From contig JAVSGI010000002.1 in assembly GCA_032334235.1 (NCBI GenBank), positions 1 to 51,491 of the forward strand: a DNA stretch of 51,491 nt, given 5' to 3'. Numbering within the stretch: position 1 is the stretch's first letter; every line of letters begins with the position of its first letter. Shown in pieces: positions 7,950 to 16,771 of this stretch. A model generated the notes under the pieces. That model was not told the origin of the DNA and searched no databases. It saw only the letters and a list, made by a program, of their open reading frames with translations. Both the position numbers and the translations under genes were made by a program. The DNA comes from Paracoccaceae bacterium Fryx2 (lineage in GTDB: Bacteria > Pseudomonadota > Alphaproteobacteria > Rhodobacterales > Rhodobacteraceae).

Positions 7950-10298
7950 TCAGGCGGATGGGGCCATCACAAGCGGCTTTCCGTTCGTGGCATGGTGCCG
8001 GGCCAGCCTGCGCCCGGGTCCGCCCCTGACGAAGGGCCGCGCCGGTTCGGGAAGGTGGTCATGGCCGAACCCGGCCAACTCCGGAAACAGCGAGAATATC
8101 TCCTTGCGCGCCTGCGGCCCGAGCGACCGGAGCGCCTCGGGTCCGGTGTAAAGGGTCTCGGATGGGGTGCCCTCGGCAAAGACGACTTCGTGCCGGGCAA
8201 GCAGGATGTGCCAGTATTCGACCCCGGCCGGCCCGTCGTCCACCGTTATGCCGGGCATTCCGACCAGATGCTTTGCCGCCACCAGAACCTCTGCCGCGCC
8301 CAGCATCCGCTTGGCGATGGCCGAGCAGACCAGCACGCGGTGTTGTGGCGAAACCACGAGATCGCGTGCCGGAAGTGACGGGCCCATCGCCCCTTTCGCG
8401 ATGCGGACCGGGCGGAGCTGCGGCGCGGCGGCGAGGTCGTCGCCCGAAAGCGCGCGGTGCCCGACCCAGCGGACCGGCTGAAAGCCGTTGTCGCGGGTAA
8501 GAACCGCGTCGCCCGGCTGCAGCGTCTCAATCCCGGTTTCGCCTTGGCGGGAAAGGATGCGGGTGCCACGGGCAAAGCAGATCACGCGGGTATTCTCGGC
8601 GTTCAGGTCTGCCCCGGTGACCGGGAGCCCGTCGGGGCTGTAGAGCGTCAGGCCGCCCGCCGCCCTCAGGACGCCATCGGCCTGATCGGCGCGCAGCCAT
8701 CCCATCGGGTTGGCAAAGGCCCGCCCCGGGTTGGCGGCGTTCCAGGCGGCAAGGGTTTCGCGGTTGTAGAAGGCCGAAAGGTCAACCACGTCATTGTCGC
8801 TTTCGTCCGCGTTGCCGCTGCCCGAGGTGGCGTCGAAATCGGTGATCCGGTCGCCGCCCGCATCGACCAGGAAAAGGTCGGCGCCCGCGCCGCCGGAAAG
8901 CACGTCGGCCCCTGCCCCGCCATCCAGCGTATCCGAGCCGGCATTCCCGAAAAGATGGTCGGCGCCGTCGCCCCCCCTCAACAGGTCGTTGCCGTCGCCC
9001 CCCAACAGATTGTCGTTCCCGGCACCCCCCGAAATCGTGTCGGCCCCGGCGCCGCCATCGACGCTGTCGTCGCCGCTGCCCGCGTCGATTCGGTCGCTGC
9101 CCGAGCCGCCGTGGACCACATCGTTGCCCGCCCCGGTGTCGTAGGTCATTCCGCCGCCGTCGGCCCCGCCCTTGATGGTGTCGGCAAAGGCCGTGCCGGT
9201 GATCGCCTCCATCTCGGTGAAGTTCAGCCTGTAGGTGCCGTAGGTGATCGTTCCGGCGCCCGTGCCGGACAGCAGGACCGTGGCCGCGACGGGGATGGTG
9301 GTCAGGTCGATGGTGTCGAAGTCGTCACCGCCCTCGCCGCCGACGACGCTGTCGTCGGCACCGGCAACAAAGACATCGCGCCCGTCGCCGCCATAAAGCG
9401 TGTCGCTGCCGCCGCTGAGGTCATAGGCGGTCGTCAGCGTGTCATTGCCCGCCCCGCCAAAGACGACATCGTTGCTTCCACCGCCAGCAAGGCTGATGCG
9501 GTCGTTGCCCGCCCCGCCGTCGATGGTGTCGGCCAACCTGTCCGGGCTCCTCATTTCCAGTGTGTCGTTGCCGTCGCCCAGTGCGATGCTGTCGGCCCCG
9601 GCGCCCGCAAACACCCGGTCGTCGCCGGCGCCGGTGTCGATCCAGTCGTTGCCAGCCCCGCCGAAGACGGTATCGGCACCACTTCCCAGCGTCAGCTTCT
9701 CGATCTGCGAGAACGCCAGCTTGCTGAAGCCGTCGCTGGCGGTGCCTGCCTCGGCTCCGGTCATGTTGACCGTCAGCCCCGACGACATCCTCGAAAACTC
9801 GAGCATGTCGCCCGCCCTCTCGCCGGTCTCGCCGCCGATGATGGTGTCGTTGCCAAACGCGACGAACCCCGTCTCCACGATGAACAGGTCGTCGCCGCCG
9901 CCGCCATCCAGGTAATCCGACCCCTGGTCGGCAAAGATCGTGTCGTTTCCCTCGCCGCCATAGACCGTGTCGTTGTCGGTGCCGTTGTAGATGAGATCGT
10001 TTCCGCCCTCGCCATAAAGCAGGTTGCCGACTTTCCCGCCGCCACCGCCAAAGATCGTGTCATTGCCGTCGCCGGCAAAGACGGTATCGGATCCGGCGCC
10101 GGTATCGAGGCAGTCGTTTCCCGCGCCCCCCAGCAGCCGGTCGTCACCGGACCCTCCCTCGATCAGGTCGTTCCCGTTGCCGCCATCGAGCGTGTCAGGA
10201 CCGCTGTCACCGACAAGGGTATCATCGCCGTCAAGGCCCGACAGACTGTCCGCGCCGGTCGTTCCGCGAATGATGTCGTTGCCCGATGTTGCGGTCAT
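7950..10298 (-). CDS. RTX calcium-binding repeat protein with C-terminal Hint domain
   Basis: A 782-residue acidic protein. Roughly 30 glycine-rich nonapeptide repeats of the GGxGxDxLx type occur in three blocks (about residues 1-140, 215-345 and 400-510). These form Ca2+-binding beta-rolls and are typical of type I secreted proteins. The last ~180 residues start with CFARGTRI and contain RDLVVSPQHRVLV and EVLVAAKHLV, matching the Hint (Hedgehog/intein-like) domain common in Rhodobacterales RTX proteins, which may self-process. The start at 10298 (MTATSGND) has GGAGGG upstream; an ATG at 10385 would add 29 arginine-rich residues and is rejected. No dedicated type I secretion genes are in the window, and the neighbouring DevBCA is a different exporter class. 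Confidence 0.88.
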   Translation of the reverse strand: MTATSGNDIIRGTTGADSLSGLDGDDTLVGDSGPDTLDGGNGNDLIEGGSGDDRLLGGAGNDCLDTGAGSDTVFAGDGNDTIFGGGGGKVGNLLYGEGGNDLIYNGTDNDTVYGGEGNDTIFADQGSDYLDGGGGDDLFIVETGFVAFGNDTIIGGETGERAGDMLEFSRMSSGLTVNMTGAEAGTASDGFSKLAFSQIEKLTLGSGADTVFGGAGNDWIDTGAGDDRVFAGAGADSIALGDGNDTLEMRSPDRLADTIDGGAGNDRISLAGGGSNDVVFGGAGNDTLTTAYDLSGGSDTLYGGDGRDVFVAGADDSVVGGEGGDDFDTIDLTTIPVAATVLLSGTGAGTITYGTYRLNFTEMEAITGTAFADTIKGGADGGGMTYDTGAGNDVVHGGSGSDRIDAGSGDDSVDGGAGADTISGGAGNDNLLGGDGNDLLRGGDGADHLFGNAGSDTLDGGAGADVLSGGAGADLFLVDAGGDRITDFDATSGSGNADESDNDVVDLSAFYNRETLAAWNAANPGRAFANPMGWLRADQADGVLRAAGGLTLYSPDGLPVTGADLNAENTRVICFARGTRILSRQGETGIETLQPGDAVLTRDNGFQPVRWVGHRALSGDDLAAAPQLRPVRIAKGAMGPSLPARDLVVSPQHRVLVCSAIAKRMLGAAEVLVAAKHLVGMPGITVDDGPAGVEYWHILLARHEVVFAEGTPSETLYTGPEALRSLGPQARKEIFSLFPELAGFGHDHLPEPARPFVRGGPGRRLARHHATNGKPLVMAPSA

Positions 10299-10664
10299 GG
10301 GGTGTGCCCTCCTTCGTTTCCGTTCCCCCGCCGCAACACGGCGTCGGTTGCATTGGCAGCCGGGGAATCGTCGGCAGGATGGCACGCCGGTCCCAAGAAA
10401 CAGTGAACCCGGGCCGGGGGGTCTTCAGGCTGATGCCGGGGCAGACCCACATCTACCGGGCAGCATCTACTGGGCGCGATGTTGCCCCGGGGTGCTGCGC
10501 ACCGCCGACACCGGAAACAGCACCGTCCCAGCGCAGCAGATTACCTGAGCGAAAAAATCGGCTTTACAACAAAGCACTTTTGTCGGAATTAGGAATCGAC
10601 CATGCCAACCTGCGGCCACCGCGCCAAGGGCCAGCCGGAACCACCTTTGACCGAGGATTCCGCC
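10299..10664. other. Intergenic region between divergent RTX and hemP genes
   Basis: No gene is seen. It must hold the promoter of the minus-strand RTX gene and of the plus-strand hemP-imelysin operon. The only clear element is the 31-bp iron-type motif at 10561-10591. Confidence 0.6.
10561..10591 (+). promoter_or_regulatory. Putative iron-responsive operator, copy B (upstream of hemP)
   Basis: Reads GCTTTACA, two bases, AAAGC, two bases, TTTTGTCGGA, one base, TTA. It is 26/31 identical to the minus-strand element at 941-971 in front of bfd-bfr. It lies 73 bp before the ATG at 10665 and 138 bp before the ATG at 10730, in the same orientation as the gene. Confidence 0.6.
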
Positions 10665-10729
10665 ATGCAGCGCCTTGACCCCCCCTCCGGCCGCGATCCG
10701 GGCCGCCCCCCTGCCCCGAACCGGCACCG

Positions 10730-10843
10730 ATGCACGAGGCGACCCTGCTGACCGCGGGGGGCGCCGTCGCCAACATCCACCTGAACGGACAGGTCTATGC
10801 CCTGCGGATCACCCGTCAGGGCAAACTGATCCTGACCAAATAG
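10730..10843 (+). CDS. hemP: Hemin uptake protein HemP, short or frameshifted
   Basis: The 37-residue product ends in QVYALRITRQGKLILTK, the HemP signature. HemP proteins are usually about 60 residues and accompany haem/iron uptake genes. From the ATG at 10730 the protein is short and has no clear ribosome binding site. An ATG at 10665 has GAGG upstream but is one base out of frame. Adding one C to the C runs at 10679-10685 or 10706-10711 would join the two and give about 59 residues. So either the gene is frameshifted or one base was lost in sequencing. Stop is 14 bases before the imelysin gene. It is too short for most gene callers. Confidence 0.75.
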   Translation: MHEATLLTAGGAVANIHLNGQVYALRITRQGKLILTK

Positions 10844-10857
10844 CCCAAGGAAACCCC

Positions 10858-12117
10858 ATGACCCGCTTTCTGGCTGCCGCCCTGCTGTCCACCGCCCTGA
10901 CGGCCACGCCCCTGATGGCCGCCGACCCTGCGGCCGTGGTGACCACCTACGCCGACATTGCCGCCGCCGGCTATGGCGACAGCCTGGCGTCGGCCAGGGC
11001 CCTGCAATCGGCTGTCGCGGCACTGATCGCCACGCCGTCGGCCGAAACCCTGGCAGCGGCGAAAGCGGCCTGGCTTGCCGCCCGCGTTCCCTACCAGCAG
11101 ACCGAGGCCTTCCGCTTCGGCAACCCGATCGTGGATGACTGGGAAGGCCGGGTGAACGCCTGGCCGCTGGACGAAGGGCTGATCGACTATGTCGCCGCAG
11201 GCTCCGGCCAGAACGAGGAAAACGCGCTGTCCACCCTGAACGTGATCGCCACGCCGACATTCACCCTGTCGGGAATCGGGATCGACGCCACCGCCATCAC
11301 GCCCGCCCTGATTGCCGACACCCTGCACGAGGCCGACGGCATCGAGGCCAATGTCGCCTCGGGCTATCACGCCATCGAGTTCCTGCTCTGGGGGCAGGAT
11401 GTGAACGGCACCGGGCCGGGCGCGGGCAACCGCCCCTTCACCGATTTCGCGGCGGGCGATGCCTGCACCGGCGGCAACTGCGACCGCCGCGCGGCCTATC
11501 TGCAGGCCGCAACCGACCTGCTGGTTGCCGATCTGGATTTCATGGCCGCCGCCTGGGCTGACGGTGGCGAAGGCCGCGCCGCAGTGACCGCCGACCCCGT
11601 CGCGGGCCTGCTGGCGATGCTGACCGGGATGGGCAGCCTTTCCTACGGCGAACAGGCGGGCGAGCGGATGAAGCTGGGCCTGATGCTGAACGACCCCGAG
11701 GAAGAGCATGACTGCTTTTCCGACAACACCCACAACAGCCACTATTTCGATGGCATCGGCATCCGGAACGTCTACCTCGGCAGCTATGCCCGCACCGACG
11801 GCAGCGTGGTTTCCGGCCCGTCGCTGTCGGATCTGGTGGCCGCTGCCGCCCCGGCGGTGGATACCCAGCTGAAGGCAGAGCTTGACGCCACCGTCACCGC
11901 CCTGCAGGCGATCAGGACGGCGGCAGAGGGCGGCCTGGCCTATGACCAGATGCTGGCCGCGGGCAACAAGGAAGGCGAGGCGCTGATCATGGGCGCGGTC
12001 AATGCGCTGGTGACTCAAACCGCCTCGATCGAGCGCGCCGTCACCGCCCTCGGCCTTGACAGGATCAGCTTCGAAGGCTCCGACAGCCTCGACAACCCGG
12101 GCGCCGTGTTCCAGTAG
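10858..12117 (+). CDS. Imelysin-family (IrpA-like) periplasmic protein
   Basis: A 419-residue secreted protein. The signal peptide MTRFLAAALLSTALTATPLMA is cleaved near residue 21, followed by an all-helical imelysin domain. The GxHxxE metal or haem motif is present as GYHAIEFLLWGQD, about residues 170-182. Imelysin proteins take part in iron or haem handling in the periplasm, though their exact activity is unsettled. The ATG at 10858 has AAGGAA upstream and follows hemP directly, in one operon behind the shared iron motif. In related bacteria this gene is often followed by di-haem, second imelysin and DUF1513 genes; here those lie about 36 kb away at 47.9-51.5 kb. Confidence 0.9.
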   Translation: MTRFLAAALLSTALTATPLMAADPAAVVTTYADIAAAGYGDSLASARALQSAVAALIATPSAETLAAAKAAWLAARVPYQQTEAFRFGNPIVDDWEGRVNAWPLDEGLIDYVAAGSGQNEENALSTLNVIATPTFTLSGIGIDATAITPALIADTLHEADGIEANVASGYHAIEFLLWGQDVNGTGPGAGNRPFTDFAAGDACTGGNCDRRAAYLQAATDLLVADLDFMAAAWADGGEGRAAVTADPVAGLLAMLTGMGSLSYGEQAGERMKLGLMLNDPEEEHDCFSDNTHNSHYFDGIGIRNVYLGSYARTDGSVVSGPSLSDLVAAAAPAVDTQLKAELDATVTALQAIRTAAEGGLAYDQMLAAGNKEGEALIMGAVNALVTQTASIERAVTALGLDRISFEGSDSLDNPGAVFQ

Positions 12118-12155
12118 GCGCGGCGGTCGGCAGGCCGGAGGGGGCGGTCGGCCGC

Positions 12156-12179
12156 GCCACCCGACCTGCCACCCGACCT
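12156..12179. repeat. 12-bp tandem duplication
   Basis: GCCACCCGACCT occurs twice head to tail in the 80-bp spacer between the convergent imelysin and hipA genes. No function is evident. Confidence 0.6.
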
Positions 12180-12197
12180 GCCGCGCGGGGGCCGGGC

Positions 12198-13544
12198 CTA
12201 ACCGGGTGTGCGGGGATCATCCAGCAGGGCCAGCACCATGTCGGCCCGCGCCGTCGCCTCTGCGCCGATGATGCGGCCCACGCCGTTCAGCGTCGCCGCT
12301 TCAACCCGGCGTGCGGTCGCGGCAACGCCCGCACGGATCCTGCTTGCCATCTCGGCCAGAATCCGCGCGCCCTGCCCTTCCGGCAGGCCGGCCGCGCGGG
12401 CTTCCTGCTCGTAATGCCGCGGCACGATCTCGTCGATGCCGTAGTGACCGGCAATCGCCATTGCCAGCCGGTAGCGTTTTCGCTGCAGGCGCCCCGACCG
12501 CATCACCGGCGCCACGCTGAGGATGTCGTAAAGCGGCGCCAGCCGGAAACGGCCCCTTGCGCCCATGTGCAGGCTGAAGTTCTTGCCATGCCCGTCCGGG
12601 GCGCCGATCAGGTAGAAAAAGACCTGTGCGCGAAAGAACATCCCGCGATCGGCTGCGGGATCATCGGCTTCGCGCAACACGGCCATCACATCGGCCACGC
12701 CCGGACCGCCGAGTCGCTGGTATTTCCGCGCAGAGGGAATCCCGAGGCACTGGCACAGGTCTTCCTGCGGCAGGCGGCGCAGGGTGTCGCCGTCCCACCG
12801 CCGGTCGAACCGCTCGACCACAAGCACCGGCGTGCCGTCGAAGGCAAGCTTCTGCACGCGCGCCACCGGCAAGCCCATCTCGTCGGCCAGCGTCATGCAG
12901 TAAAGCTCGTTGTCCACGCTGTCGGTCATGTCGATTTCGTCTGGGCCGGGCAGCACGCCCATGGATGTCTTGAAGATGTGGCTGGTTGGCGTGATGCCGC
13001 GCGGCTTTGCCCATTGATCCTTGACCCGCAGGTAGGCGGTCTTTTCCTGCGCCCCGGCAATCGAGATGCGGAAATCCTCATCCTCGCCCAGGGCAAGCGG
13101 CGCCGCGGCCAGGTTTGCCAGATCGGCGGCAATCTCGGCGTCGGTGACCGGTCTGAACTCCATCCCGGCATCGACAGGCTCGGTGTCGGCAGGCAGGAAC
13201 TGCAACGCGCCGACGCAGTCCCGCCCCAGCACCGACAGCAGCGAATGGACATCCTTGCCGTCGGTGCCGACACGCGCGGCGATCCTGTCCCGCAGGTCGC
13301 CCTCCGCATCCGGCAACAGGTTGTCGAAGGCCGAGAAAACCGCATCCCCGCGCCACGTCCTGACGCTCAGGGGCAGCGAGGACGCGACGGGGAAAGCCCG
13401 CTCGTCTTCCATCCACGCCGGATCATAGGAAAAGGCCATCCCGCCATCGGGCTGGCGCGTCAGGGTGCCGACGCGCCGCTGCTGGAACCAGACTCCGGTC
13501 CGGGTGGCGCGGCGCGGCCTGCGGGCAACCCGTCCGCGGGCCAT
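12198..13544 (-). CDS. hipA: HipA-family serine/threonine kinase toxin
   Basis: 448-residue HipA-type kinase, the toxin of a type II toxin-antitoxin module. E. coli HipA phosphorylates glutamyl-tRNA synthetase; related kinases hit other targets. The N-terminal beta domain (about 15-120) carries the SLLSVLGRDCVGALQF family motif. The catalytic loop PDGHGKNFS has Asp317 and Asn322, and the metal-binding Asp340 sits in LAPLYDILS. The 23-residue spacing between the two aspartates equals that of D309 and D332 in E. coli HipA. The start codon overlaps the hipB stop as TGATG. Such modules favour retention of the plasmid. Confidence 0.9.
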   Translation of the reverse strand: MARGRVARRPRRATRTGVWFQQRRVGTLTRQPDGGMAFSYDPAWMEDERAFPVASSLPLSVRTWRGDAVFSAFDNLLPDAEGDLRDRIAARVGTDGKDVHSLLSVLGRDCVGALQFLPADTEPVDAGMEFRPVTDAEIAADLANLAAAPLALGEDEDFRISIAGAQEKTAYLRVKDQWAKPRGITPTSHIFKTSMGVLPGPDEIDMTDSVDNELYCMTLADEMGLPVARVQKLAFDGTPVLVVERFDRRWDGDTLRRLPQEDLCQCLGIPSARKYQRLGGPGVADVMAVLREADDPAADRGMFFRAQVFFYLIGAPDGHGKNFSLHMGARGRFRLAPLYDILSVAPVMRSGRLQRKRYRLAMAIAGHYGIDEIVPRHYEQEARAAGLPEGQGARILAEMASRIRAGVAATARRVEAATLNGVGRIIGAEATARADMVLALLDDPRTPG

Positions 13545-13792
13545 CAGAAAACCCCGTCGCCAGTCTCGCGGTCATGGATCCGAAGCTCGGCCCCCATGGC
13601 CTCCAGCAACCGCAGATAGGTGTCGATGCCGGCCGACACGACGCCGGTTTCGATGTCCGAGACCGAAGACTGCGGCATTCCCGCCCTGTATGCCAGATCG
13701 CGTTGCGTCAGCCCCCTAGCCTTGCGGCGCCCGCGCAGCGCAGACCCGGCCTGACGCAGGCTTCTGATGCTCTGGAACGTGTCGATACCCAT
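13544..13792 (-). CDS. hipB: HipB-like antitoxin, Xre-family HTH
   Basis: 82-residue Xre/Cro-type helix-turn-helix protein (ALRGRRKARGLTQRDLAYRAGMPQSSVSDIETG, residues about 18-50) just before hipA. HipB proteins neutralise HipA and repress their own promoter. Gene order antitoxin-toxin and the one-base overlap fit this. The upstream region is AT-rich compared with the rest of the window. Confidence 0.9.
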   Translation of the reverse strand: MGIDTFQSIRSLRQAGSALRGRRKARGLTQRDLAYRAGMPQSSVSDIETGVVSAGIDTYLRLLEAMGAELRIHDRETGDGVF

Positions 13793-13814
13793 GGTTGCGG
13801 GCCCCTTAAAGGCA

Positions 13815-13905
13815 GGTCACGGCCTGATATAGCGTTTGGCAGATAATCTGGCAATATAGGCTATCCACTATTTCTGTATAATATAGACCATAGGCAATAC
13901 ACCAC
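13815..13905 (-). promoter_or_regulatory. AT-rich hipBA promoter/operator region
   Basis: A short AT-rich island upstream of hipB. On the minus strand, TATATTATACAG and GGATAGCCTATATTGCC give several possible -10 boxes and repeated GCCTAT elements that could be HipB operators. No single operator pair is unambiguous. Confidence 0.45.
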
Positions 13906-13909
13906 CCTT

Positions 13910-13925
13910 ATCGGTGATAACCGAT
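13910..13925. repeat. Inverted repeat between hipB and the MFS gene
   Basis: ATCGGT-GATA-ACCGAT forms a perfect 6-bp stem with a 4-base loop. It lies about 120 bp upstream of hipB and downstream of the MFS gene. It could be a weak terminator or an operator. Confidence 0.35.
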
Positions 13926-14034
13926 CATCCTGCCCGAACGTCGCGCGGCCCGGCGCGCAGGGATCGGCCGTCGCCCGCGATATGCCACGCCTGCCCCCTT
14001 GGTGACGGCGCAGGCCGCGGGGCCGCTCCATCCG

Positions 14035-15663
14035 TCAGGATACGTCGGGAAACGGCTTCAGCGGCGTGTCGTCGTGCAGCGAGACGGTCTGGCGTTCGAT
14101 CATGCGGTGCACCCGCGGCGGTTCCGGGCCGCGGTGCAGCGCCAGCAGCCGGTCGGTCACCCCGCCATCGGCCTGGGTGCGGCGCTGGTGGTGGCGCAGA
14201 TACTCGGCCCAGGTGGCGACGTGGTAGCTTTCGGTCCATTGCTCGGGCGTCTCGACATCGCGCAGCAGGGCCCATTGCCGCGCCCCGTCGCGGATGCGGA
14301 TGCGGCGGCGGTCGGCCATCGCGGCCAGAAACGGCTCCACGTTTTCCTGCGCGATCCGGTAGTCGACCATCACCAGGATCGGCCCGCTGCGGGCGCGCAT
14401 GTCGATCCTGACCGCGGGTTCGCGAAACCGGTTCAGCGGGTCGAGGTTCTGCGTGGCAAAGGCCGGCAGCGCCAGCCGCAGCCCCAGCGCCGCCCCCAGC
14501 ACCATCACCGCCGCCGACAGCATCAGCGCCACCGACACGCCGAAGCGTTCGGCCGCCTGCCCCCAGATCGCGGCCCCCAGCGCCATTCCGCCGAAGGTCG
14601 CCGTCTGATACATCGCCATCGCCCGGCCCACCACCCAGCGCGGGGTGGACAGTTGCACCGACACGTTGAACAGCGAAAGCGCCAGCACCCAGGCCGCCCC
14701 GCAGGGCAAGAGCAGCGCGCCGCTCAGCCACAGGTCGCCGCTGAACGCCAGCCCCGTCGCCCCGACGGCAAAGGCGAGGAAGGCGCCGCGCACGATCCCC
14801 TCGTTGCCCATGCGCTCGCGGATGCGTGGGTTCAGCAGCGCCCCGCCGATCGCCCCGAACCCGAAGCAGCCCAGCAGGACGCCATAGGTCAGTGCCTCGC
14901 CCTGCACCAGATCGCGCGCCACCAGCGGCAGCAGCGCCAGCACGGCAATCGCCGCGAGCCCGAACAGGAAGCCGCGCGTCATCACCCGCAGAAGTTGCGG
15001 CGACATCGCGACATAGCGCAGCCCCGCCACCATCGCGCTGCCGAACGGCTCGCGCGGCAGGCTGCGCGGCACTGGCGCGGATTTCCAGCGCCACAGCACC
15101 CAGATGAACGGAATGTAGCTGACCGCATTGGCGGCAAAGGCCACCGCCGCCCCGGCCCAGGCCACGATGGCCCCCCCCAGCGCCGGGCCGACGCTGCGCA
15201 TCAGGTTGAACCCCATGCTGTTCAGCGCCACCGCCGACGGCAGGTCGTCGCGCGGGACGATGTCGCCCATCGAGGCCTGCCAGGACGGGTTGTTCAGCGC
15301 CCCCCCGACCCCGATCAGGAAGGTGAAGCACAGCAGCAGCACCGGCGTAAGCACGCCAAGATATGCGCAGGCCGCCAGCCCGGCCGAAACCGAAAGCAGG
15401 AAAAGCTGCGCCGTCAGCATGATCTTGCGCCGGTTGAAACTGTCGGCCAGCGCGCCCGACGGCAGCGAGAACAGCATCAGGGGCAGCGTGGTCGAGGCCT
15501 GAACCAGCGCGATCATCCCGGGCGAGGTGGTCAGCGTGGTCATCAGCCAGCCCGCCCCGACGGTCTGGATCAGCCCGCCGAGATTCGACGCCAGCGTGGC
15601 CAGCCACAGGTTGCGGAACGTCGCGTGCCGGAATGGCGCGAGCGGAGAGACGCGGTCGGGCAC
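14035..15663 (-). CDS. MFS exporter (MFS_3/EntS-like) with C-terminal extra domain
   Basis: 542-residue protein. About 410 residues form a 12-helix major facilitator with EntS-like features (FRNLWLATLASNLGGLIQTVG at the N-terminus and ALADSFNRRKIML in the first cytoplasmic loop). A soluble segment of about 120 residues follows (from VRIDMRARSGPILVMVDYRI onward), resembling the antibiotic-biosynthesis-monooxygenase-type ferredoxin-like domain found fused to many such transporters. The start codon is GTG at 15663 with AGGAGGT upstream. Family members export siderophores or drugs; the substrate here is unknown. It stands alone on the minus strand downstream of the DUF1612 gene. Confidence 0.85.
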   Translation of the reverse strand: MPDRVSPLAPFRHATFRNLWLATLASNLGGLIQTVGAGWLMTTLTTSPGMIALVQASTTLPLMLFSLPSGALADSFNRRKIMLTAQLFLLSVSAGLAACAYLGVLTPVLLLCFTFLIGVGGALNNPSWQASMGDIVPRDDLPSAVALNSMGFNLMRSVGPALGGAIVAWAGAAVAFAANAVSYIPFIWVLWRWKSAPVPRSLPREPFGSAMVAGLRYVAMSPQLLRVMTRGFLFGLAAIAVLALLPLVARDLVQGEALTYGVLLGCFGFGAIGGALLNPRIRERMGNEGIVRGAFLAFAVGATGLAFSGDLWLSGALLLPCGAAWVLALSLFNVSVQLSTPRWVVGRAMAMYQTATFGGMALGAAIWGQAAERFGVSVALMLSAAVMVLGAALGLRLALPAFATQNLDPLNRFREPAVRIDMRARSGPILVMVDYRIAQENVEPFLAAMADRRRIRIRDGARQWALLRDVETPEQWTESYHVATWAEYLRHHQRRTQADGGVTDRLLALHRGPEPPRVHRMIERQTVSLHDDTPLKPFPDVS

Positions 15664-15733
15664 GCCGGTTACCTCCTGCGGGTTGCAGGTTCCGCAATAG
15701 GCCCTGCCGCCGCCACAGGCAAGGTTGCGGCGT

Positions 15734-16771
15734 TCACAGCTTCGCGGTCCAGACCCGGTAGCGGCCCTGCCCCGTCACCTCGCGGATCAGCCCGCGCCCC
15801 TGCATCAGCGTCAGATTGCGCTGCACCGTGGCGCGCCCCGCCCCGGTGGCTTGTTCGGCCAGCGGGGCGCTGACCATCGGCCAGGCCGCGAACTGCGTCA
15901 CCAGCAGCGCCGGGGTGCGGCCCTGAAGATCGGCCAGCGCAACCCCGGCCCGCCCGGCCCAGTCGGCCACCCGGTCCAGATGCAGCAAGGCGGCCAGCAC
16001 CGACCGTTCCGCCCCGCCGAGCCAGAGCGCCAGCTTGTCCAGCACCGCCCCGCCGCCCCGCCCGCCGGCAAAACCCGCATGGGCCAGCGGCACGAACACC
16101 GCCCCGCCCCGCCCCATCCGCGCCGCCACCCGCGCCGCCAGCACGGCGGCCTCGATGTCGCGGGCCGGGCCGCCCTGCCCCTGCATCCGCCAGCCGTGAA
16201 ACAGCGCCGCCGACCGGGTGACCGGGTGCAGGTGGTCAAGCCCGGTGGCAAGCTCGTCCAGGTCTTCCAGCCCGTCAGGCACGGCGCCCTGCGGCCCGTG
16301 ACGGCCGAGGAAGGCCGCCATCCCCGCCTCCGGCCCCGGCCCGCCGGCCAGACGGCGCAGCGCCCAGGCGGCGCGGGTCAGCGCCTGGCTGTCGTCCAGC
16401 GCATTCGCCAGCCGCAGCCCCTCCCACAGCGCCAGCCGGTCCAGCGGCACGCGGTCGCCTGCCCACCAGCTCAGCTCGGCCGCCTCCAGCAGCGCCAGCC
16501 GGTGCCGCCAGCCATCCGGCCCGGCGCGCAGCCGTTCGTCCAGCGCCCCGAACAGCACCGCCACCGCCGCAAGCTCTGCCGCGAGGTCCGCCTGCGCCGC
16601 CGCCCAGGCGCGCGGCTCGATCAGCGGCCTGCGGTCGGCGCGCGGCAGGGGGATGTCCTGGGGCTCCGGCTCGAACCACGGATCATCCGCATCCGGCTCG
16701 GGGTCATAGGGGCCGGGGCGCGACAGGTCGTCGTCGCCCGGGTCTTTGGCATACAGGGTTCTTTTGCGCAT
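15734..16771 (-). CDS. RHE_PE00001-family (DUF1612-type) helix-turn-helix protein
   Basis: 345 residues, very alanine- and arginine-rich. The N-terminus is acidic and proline-rich (about 1-45) and the middle is helical. The C-terminus is a helix-turn-helix (APLAEQATGAGRATVQRNLT, then GLIREVTGQGRYRVW). I recognise the pattern of the RHE_PE00001 family, typically found on alphaproteobacterial plasmids and in mobile regions. Its function is unknown; it is probably a DNA-binding protein. It supports the extrachromosomal nature of the window. Confidence 0.75.
   Translation of the reverse strand: MRKRTLYAKDPGDDDLSRPGPYDPEPDADDPWFEPEPQDIPLPRADRRPLIEPRAWAAAQADLAAELAAVAVLFGALDERLRAGPDGWRHRLALLEAAELSWWAGDRVPLDRLALWEGLRLANALDDSQALTRAAWALRRLAGGPGPEAGMAAFLGRHGPQGAVPDGLEDLDELATGLDHLHPVTRSAALFHGWRMQGQGGPARDIEAAVLAARVAARMGRGGAVFVPLAHAGFAGGRGGGAVLDKLALWLGGAERSVLAALLHLDRVADWAGRAGVALADLQGRTPALLVTQFAAWPMVSAPLAEQATGAGRATVQRNLTLMQGRGLIREVTGQGRYRVWTAKL

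Noticed and set aside
8800-10290. Regular DNA repeats that could look like a CRISPR or minisatellite
   Set aside because: The periodicity (27 bp) is that of RTX nonapeptide codons inside an open reading frame, and units vary as coding repeats do.
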